Positions 30,601-36,500 of a stretch of 36,500 nt of DNA are shown piece by piece. Position numbers and translations under genes: made by a program. This DNA is from Chromera velia (taxonomy: Eukaryota; Sar; Chromeraceae), in contig JAHBMJ010004706.1 of the NCBI GenBank assembly GCA_018398765.1, forward strand, positions 118,672 through 155,171, read 5' to 3'. Numbering within the stretch: the first letter of the stretch is position 1; each line of letters opens with the position of its first letter. Under the pieces are notes generated by a model that had not been told where the DNA came from, searched no databases, and saw only the letters and a program-made list of their open reading frames with translations.

Positions 30601-32559
30601 GAGCTTGCTACGGCTATGGCTGACGACTGTGCTTGGGGGGGGTTCGCTAGGTGCCTGGGGGGCACGTTGTTTGCGCCTGTGTGGTTCCGTTTGCTTGGCA
30701 GTAAAGTCGGCAAGCGGTGCTACATTGACACACCATATTTGGTCGAGTTTGACCTTGTCCGCGTAGGTGATGGTGCATGCATAGATAGGGGAGCGACTCT
30801 GCAGACCCACCTTTTCGAAGACCGTGTGATGAAGACAGGCAGAGTGGAGGTGGGAGATCGGGCATCTGTGGGGTGTCGTGCTGTGGTTTTGTATGGAGGG
30901 TCTGTAGGGGCAGGGTGTCGTTTGAAGGGTTTGTCTCTGAAGATGAAGGGGGAGTCGTTTGAGGGGGGGGAGGTGTTCTCAGGCATCCCTGCAGTGCCTG
31001 TGCCTGGGGGTGCCTCCTCGTGGGGCCATCAGAAGAGAAGGGGGAGACGGGGGCATTCATCAAAGAACGTGCCTGAGGGGACGGGGGCAGAGGGAGACCA
31101 TACCCCCCTCTCTGTTTCGAGAGAGAGGTCCGAAACGGCCTCTCTGGGCAGCAGGATGGCCAGCTGGGCTTTTGATGCCTTGCGGGAGGTCCTCTGGCCG
31201 ACTTGCGCAGACTTTGCAGCTTCCGAGTTTCGGGTGTTTTCCTACAGGAGCATCCAGAGGGCAGTGTTGAGGTGGAGGGAAAAGAAAGAGGAGGACAGAC
31301 AGACAGGGGATGAGACTCTTGTGGAGACAGAGACAGACATGGACATGATTTTCGATGCGGAGAGGGGGGGAAGGGAGACGGGGGGGGAGGGAAGAGACAG
31401 AAGGGAGAAGCAAGACCCGTCGGCTGCGGCCGCGTGGGCAGCCCTGATTGTGCGTGTGGGGGCGTTTTCGTTTTTTTTCGTTCTCTTTGGAACCGGCCGT
31501 TTTTGGTCGGTTGAGGGGTTTTTCGTTTCTGGGACCCTGTTTTACTACACGTGGGCCGAACCCGTCCTCCTTGCCTATCTTGCAGTCGCTGCAGTGGTCA
31601 GTGTGCGCACCCTCCTCGATTTGAGGAAGGGGCGCCTCCATACGCATTGGGTGCAGAGGGGAGGGGGGGGAGTGGTCCGCAAAGGGTGGAATGCACTCGC
31701 AACAGTTCTTTTCGAACTCGCGCTTGTGTCCCAGACTGTATCTGTGCTCTGCTTCTGGGCTATGGTGCTTCCGAACGCAGATAGCGTGAAGGACAAATTC
31801 TTCTGGGGGGAGGGGGATGTGTCTCAGGTTGGCAGCTGGACTAGGGCCTCGTTGGTCCTAGGAAACCACGGCCTAGGTTTGTTGGTCATGCTGCTCGAAT
31901 TTCTAGAGACCGATATCCCTGTTCTCAGAAGACATGCCGTGCTGACAACAATTTTCCACTGTGTGTTCCTTCCCGCAACAGCAGCCACCAGGCTGATGGA
32001 GGGAGATGCGTTCCTGGGATGGATCACCCTGACGGGGTTGGTTGTCACTCCGGGTGTGCATATTCTGTTCGCGTATGTGCGTTTGTGGTTGTGGAAGCAG
32101 CCGTCCTCTGTGAGCAGCCTGAGGGCACTCTTCTGGAGACGGCACGCAGACAGGGAGGGTGTGTGTGTGTGGCCTCAAGCATGGGGGAGTCCCCGAAGAG
32201 GTCGAGGGGAAGTGGAGGGGGATCTGGAAACCGGAAGGGGGAGGGGGGGGATCTGGGAGGTGTCCAGAGGGTCATTTGCAAAGAGCGTGTCGGGTTCGTC
32301 TGCAAAGAAGGGAAGTCTCCTCGGTTCCTTGGAGGGGTTTGGGGGGAGGGGGGAGACTCTGACATCTCATCGTAAGGGGAGTGGGGAAGTTGGTTTTTCT
32401 GGTTCTTTTTCTGGAGGGTCTCTTGAGAAGAAGAGTGACAGAGAGGGAGGGGCACCTCCTCGGCTTTCTTTTGCATCTCCTGCAGGTCCTCATTCTCGTT
32501 CGTTGTCCTTTCAAGAGGGGCCCCCCTCTCCTCTCCTGCCTGTGCAGAGGAAGGCCTAG
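24694..32559 (+). CDS. Pls-like single-module NRPS (A-T-membrane/beta-helix), putative poly(amino acid) synthetase
   Basis: Exons 24694-24979, 25255-25441, 25871-26131, 26443-26614, 26884-27618, 27910-32559 sum to 6291 bases, exactly 2096 codons plus stop; all five GT-AG junctions preserve frame and rebuild core motifs. The adenylation domain (1-657) would activate an amino acid with ATP: A3 [10 protein letters not shown] (210-219), A5 NTYGPTEAT (343-351), A7 YRTGDLV (505-511), A8 (540-561), A10 with Lys650. Carrier domain ~688-757 with LLGGNSL, Ser721 for phosphopantetheine. About six hydrophobic segments (~848-876, 896-926, 1096-1115, 1132-1156, 1362-1382, 1398-1423) alternate with three tandem left-handed beta-helix-like domains (~927-1070, 1155-1325, 1420-1580), the third with [10 protein letters not shown] and [11 protein letters not shown]. 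This is the epsilon-poly-L-lysine synthetase layout. No canonical condensation HHxxxDG or thioesterase is seen. A further multi-membrane region (~1690-1940) and a Ser/Gly-rich tail follow. Probably an integral membrane enzyme. Confidence 0.93.
25138..25179 (+). repeat. (TG)n-G microsatellite with one N
   Basis: A TG run followed by N at 25165 and a poly-G stretch, inside intron 1 (24980-25254) of the synthetase gene. The N and G run suggest a sequencing difficulty. Confidence 0.9.
25574..25616 (+). repeat. 13-bp perfect inverted repeat in intron 2 of the synthetase gene
   Basis: GTGTTTCAAATCC at 25574-25586 and GGATTTGAAACAC at 25604-25616 are perfect reverse complements around a 17-base loop. 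It lies in the 429-bp second intron (25442-25870), the longest of the five. It could fold in the pre-mRNA or be a small insertion footprint. Confidence 0.8.
26158..26196. other. Assembly gap (39 N)
   Basis: N run in intron 3 (26132-26442) of the synthetase gene, flanked by G runs. The exons on both sides join in frame and rebuild the adenylation fold, so coding sequence is probably not lost. Confidence 0.98.
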
Positions 32560-33063
32560 GAATTAAGTGACAATGTAGTCATGGGGTCTGGTGGAAGAGT
32601 GGAGACCAGTCGAAAAAGTCTGTTCGCCTTGTGTTTCCTCTTTGAAATCAAGAGAGGCAAGGGATGGCGGAGGGATTTTAAGGGTGGATGGCGACAAAAC
32701 AAAGAAGAGAGAAAAGAAAGTTTTTCTTGAGAGTCCAGGCGGAGTTTTTCTTGCACAACAGTTGCAGCAGCCGCAGCTCGTTTTCTTCGTTTTCTCTCTG
32801 TGAAATTCAATTCTTTTTTTTGTTTCATACGATTTGGAAGGGATGGGTGGGTCTTAATCGAGGGCAGTGATGGAATGAAAGCGTGGGGAACGTGGGGAGG
32901 GTAGGCACTTTATGTCTCTGTTTTCCGCAAGCGCGGCTTGTTTTTCTGTTGCGACCCATCGGTCCTTTTGGCCTCCTGATTTTCTGACCTTTTGTGTGTC
33001 TTCACGTCGCGCATTCTGTAGAATCGTCCACATGTACAATTGGTTCACGTGCTCATGTCTTCA

Positions 33064-33118
<55 letters not shown>

Positions 33119-34483
33119 TCTCTGGGCTTTGCTTGGAGTAGAAACTTTGTTGAAGTGTCATTCTCCCTTTTTGCCGTGCCCTTCCTTCTATTTCCCCCCT
33201 CTCTTTTTGTCTCCGTGCGGGTTATCCTCAGCCTGTCAGTCTTTTTGCGTCTACCTATCTGTAAATGTGTTTGCGTGCGCTAGCGCGCCTGTGAAACTCT
33301 GTTTTCCCGCCTGTGAGCGTCTTTTTCTTCCCCTCTGTTTGGAAAAGTGTTCCCTTCTGCTGTCTTTGTGCTTTTGACACTTTCAACCTGAACATGGATT
33401 GCGTGTTGGGCCGGTATCGGTCTCTTGCTGTCTTGTTGCATGGCAACATCTAGGGCAACATTCAAGGGCGGTGTCGTCTTCTTATTCTCCTCAATCATCT
33501 TTCCCTTTTATCTCCACCGGCATCTGTTCCTCGTGTGCTCTGAAGGTCAACGCGTGTCTCCTTTCTGAAGTGCATCAAAGTGTGTTCGTCCGCGTGTCTG
33601 TACTTCGTCCGCGTGTCTGTACTCATGCAGTGATTTCTTCTCGTGTCTGCCCCCTTTCTTCCTTGCGCAAATCTTCTTCTGTTGTCAGGTACCACTTGTA
33701 CCCCTTTTCGACTTGTCTGTCTTAAAGAATAGCGGCTCGTCTGACTGAATGTTCTCAAGCCTGACAGGCCCTGACTGTGGGACAAACTTTGAAATATTCT
33801 GACAATTTCACGTCCGATGACTGCGATCTCACAGTACTGATTTGTTGTGAAACACAAGTAACCTAGAAACTAACAAAACTTTCAACTTTCAACTGAACAA
33901 CAGATTGACAACAAAATGATAATATCATTATCCTGATCATTTAGAAAGAAAAAGAACATGATACTTCAGTTTAGATTTTATCGGGAAATGTAGGAAAATG
34001 ATTGGCTTAGTCATTAGCTTGCCGAACGAAAGGTTTATAATTAATTTTTGATTCATTAATTGATAATGATTGATTAATTGATTTGTGATCGATGCAGTTT
34101 TTTTATCTAGCGGATTGATTTGATTGATTTTAGTGTTAACTCAGCAGCAGCAGGCGACTGAGTATGGGGGCTATGGAGGAGGGTTCTCTTCTGGCGCCAC
34201 CCAGTAGCAGCAGGGGCAAACAGGGGGGTCTTTAAGCGGGGGGTTCAGTTCCTAGCCTCCACCTCAAGCAGCTTCTGCCAGGGATGCTAGGGGAGGGTAC
34301 GGAGGTCGGTCTGCCTTTCTGTCTGTCTCCTGGAAGTGTCTTTTCCGTCCACTCGCCTTTTGCTCTCTGGTTTTGCGCAGTGTTTCTGCCGTGAGAGAGA
34401 ACTTCAGTTGAGCAGCCTTTGTGCTCGTGAGAGAGTCAAAAGAGTCGATCGGCAGAGAACCGCCGCCTTTTCTTTTTTTTGAG

Positions 34484-34606
34484 TACGTGTGTATGTGTAT
34501 GTGTGTGTGTGCGTGTGTGTGCGTATGTGTGCATGTGTGTGTGTGTGTGTGTGTGTATATGTATATATATATGTGTGTGTGTGTGTGTGTTGTGTGTATG
34601 TGTATG

Positions 34607-34655
<49 letters not shown>

Positions 34656-34660
34656 GTGTA

Positions 34661-34695
<35 letters not shown>

Positions 34696-34704
34696 GTGTA
34701 TGTA

Positions 34705-34767
<63 letters not shown>

Positions 34768-34779
34768 GTCTGTGTGTAT
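34484..34779 (+). repeat. (TG)n/(TATG)n/(TATA)n microsatellite
   Basis: Nearly 300 bp of TG dinucleotides interspersed with TATG and short TATATA runs. Long open frames of Cys/Val/Met here in all plus frames are translations of the repeat. It may lie inside an intron, see the candidate exon at 34791. Confidence 0.95.
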
Positions 34780-34790
34780 CGTTTTTGCAG

Positions 34791-34887
34791 CTATAAGGAA
34801 TACAAGAGCGGGCGCGTTCTCTTCTACCCAGGGATTCCGCTCAATGCCTTACTGAGTGAATTCCCTTCTGATCAAATAAACAGATGA
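34791..34887 (+). CDS. Candidate terminal exon (low confidence)
   Basis: After the microsatellite, GTTTTTGCAG (34781-34790) is a good 3' splice site. It is followed by an open stretch of about 31 codons with ordinary, coding-like composition (Tyr-Lys-Glu-Tyr-Lys-Ser start, Ile-Asn-Arg end) and a TGA stop at 34885-34887. Upstream, GTACGT at 34483 is a fair donor, and joining 34482 to 34791 keeps an open frame. The upstream exon has no ATG and meets a stop near 34410, so further exons would be needed. No homology recognised. Confidence 0.25.
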
Positions 34888-35913
34888 TTGACCGAGAGAC
34901 TGTGCGCAGGCAAAAGGAAGGTTGTAGGGGAAATTTTAGCTGCATGGCAGGGAGAAGAAGGAACGATGGAGGCAGAATGAAGGAAGTGCTGCTCGCTCAT
35001 TCGCAGACTTTCTGATTCTTCTATTCGTTCCACCAATTCATTCATATACTTGAAGGCTTCTTTCTTTTTGCCTTCGAATTCCTTTCTTTTCTTTGTGTGT
35101 ACACCGACATGAAAGTTTTTATTCGATCAGACTGCTTTTGGCCCTTTTCTCTGTCTGTCTGTTTTTGTACGCCAGTCTCATTTGTCTCTTCCTTCCTCCA
35201 GTGTTTATTAATACTGCAACTTAAGCGAGGAGGCAGATAAGGACGTGGCCGATGGACGGACTCCCAGAGGGTTGGGAGGATGAAAGGGGGGCTCTCTTTT
35301 CTATGTTTCCCCTTCATTTTTGTTATGAATTCGAATCAGGAAAATTCCTCTCGCCTTTTTGTCCCTCCCCTGCATTCACTGGAGAGACAAAAAGTGACAG
35401 AGAACTGAAAGAAATAAAATGGGGAGGTGGGTGGGAGAGAAGTTTTCTTCACTCAATGGGTACGCGTGAAGGCGCACACCCTCGCGTAGTTCTACCCGCA
35501 GCGCGGTTTAAGGCATTCACAGAGATGAGGAAGGGGGATCCGTTGTGACTTGTGGCATCAGGCATGCAGATTTGAATCCTCTCGTTCATCCAAGCAAAGT
35601 TACTGCTGCAGTGGCCATGCATAAATTCTAGTTGATCGTGTAGGAAGCATCGCCTCCTTCCCTCTTCAGACCTTTTGCTATCACCACTCACTGAAGAAGT
35701 TCTGTCTCCCTCTCGCCCTTGTCCATCAAGTGGATCAACAAATCAGTTCCCTGGGCGTACATCGTATCTCTCTCTCCGTGTTCATATCCGTTTTTCGGTC
35801 CCTGCTCCCCTTTTCAATCCCCCTGCCCGCTTTTTTCGCTTGCTCGACAAGAAGCAAACTTAGCAAAGTATCTGGAGGAAATGCAAGGTTTCAGTGAGAG
35901 ACGTCTGAAGAGG

Positions 35914-35937
35914 GGGAGAGAGAGAGAGAGACAGTCT

Positions 35938-35981
<44 letters not shown>

Positions 35982-36028
35982 GGGAAAGAAAGAAAGAAAA
36001 AAAGAAAGAGAAAGAAAGAAAGAAAGAG
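35914..36028 (+). repeat. (GA)n/(GAAA)n microsatellite
   Basis: A purine-only tract of GA dinucleotides grading into GAAA tetranucleotides. The open frame through it (Arg/Glu/Lys) lacks an ATG start and is treated as fortuitous. Confidence 0.95.
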
Positions 36029-36500
36029 GGCTGTTCAGTCGGTGGGTTTTTTTGATTAAGATTCTCACCAAAAAAAGTGAAGAGCTTTTAAGGCCATTAA
36101 ATCCAAATTCACCCAATGCCAACGAATGGTTGGCCGATCGAACCATGATCTGGCGGTTCTACAGACATCATCTATAAGAGCGTCTATATTTGTTAATTTC
36201 CCTTTAAATTTTGTTTGTGATGCAATTGAATTGGCTACTTATCTAGTGACATACTCATACATACTAAGTTGTACATTTATGCACCGTTTTTCTTTTACAA
36301 TAGTTCATACTTCTTTCTATGGATGTGTCTGATGCTACCACCTGTGGAAAAATTATTAATAAAAAAAATCGCCAAAAATTCTAGCATGTTTTAAAGTTAG
36401 TCCCCAAAAATGTTATCTATTTGATTACAGAGTGCGGGGTTTAAAAACCTTAATTTTTAAATTTTATAGAGTCACTAGACTGTAAAGGTAAAAAACTATA

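Larger units (their letters stand above)
32560..36500. other. Intergenic region with microsatellites and AT-rich tracts
   Basis: No secure gene after the synthetase stop. It contains (CT)n(GT)n at about 33063-33112, an AT-rich stretch with repeated TTGATTAAT motifs at about 33900-34140, a GC-richer segment 34140-34420, a long (TG)n/(TATG)n tract, a (GA)n/(GAAA)n tract and AT-rich sequence from 36050. One doubtful terminal exon is listed separately. Confidence 0.6.

Noticed and set aside
34421-34855. 144-codon Cys/Val/Met frame
   Set aside because: Translation of a TG/TATG microsatellite; all three plus frames are open for the same reason.
35719-36177. 152-codon plus-strand frame with Arg/Glu/Lys-rich middle
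   Set aside because: Starts at TTG without an ATG, the middle is a GA/GAAA microsatellite, and the flanks show no domain.

Overview
This is nuclear DNA from a eukaryote, most likely an alveolate alga of the chromerid type (Chromera-like); the species is inference. The main evidence is an alveolin gene (valine/proline-rich cortical skeleton protein typical of Alveolata), genes that join only after removal of GT-AG introns, a eukaryotic tRNA-Ala with a T-run terminator, abundant (TCTG)n, (TG)n and (GA)n microsatellites, and a full-length Ty3/gypsy LTR retrotransposon. Short N runs (10831-10845, 25165, 26158-26196) mark assembly gaps.

Layout. 1-3809: no gene I can defend. 3810-5974 (minus): a three-exon gene for a 521-residue, low-complexity Ser/Pro-rich protein with a 27-residue tandem repeat; function unknown. 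6359-6431 (plus): tRNA-Ala(AGC), preceded by an 83-bp tandem duplication that includes the first 8 bases of the tRNA. 6877-12428 (plus): a four-exon gene of unknown function (about 461 residues), whose 2.9-kb first intron is packed with (TCTG)n tracts and interspersed purine-rich modules. 12429-21900: AT-rich repeat territory holding a 1.5-kb inverted-repeat structure, a tRNA-like Pol III unit and the Ty3/gypsy element (14835-21281, minus strand, 275-bp LTRs, GTCCA target duplication). 22358-23905 (minus): three-exon alveolin gene. 24694-32559 (plus): a six-exon, 2096-residue megasynthetase. 32560-36500: intergenic, mostly microsatellite and AT-rich sequence, with one doubtful terminal exon.

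The standout is the megasynthetase. It has one adenylation domain, one carrier domain and then about six membrane segments interleaved with three tandem left-handed beta-helix-like domains. This is the architecture of bacterial epsilon-poly-L-lysine synthetase (Pls; NRPS terminal-domain family), with no canonical condensation or thioesterase domain. The specificity residues I read by alignment to GrsA are D-A-E-S-I-G-T-V-V-K, very close to the lysine code I remember. The six exons join without a frame break. All five introns lie in the adenylation half, and the last 4.65 kb is a single exon. The protein also carries an extra C-terminal multi-membrane domain not found in Pls. It is transcribed divergently from the alveolin gene across 788 bp.

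The retrotransposon shows a second clear system: gag and pol are in a -1 frame relation at a G GGA AAC heptamer, followed after 5 nt by a 12-bp hairpin that carries the gag stop in its loop. The copy is dead or dying, with in-frame TAG/TGA codons in both gag and pol.
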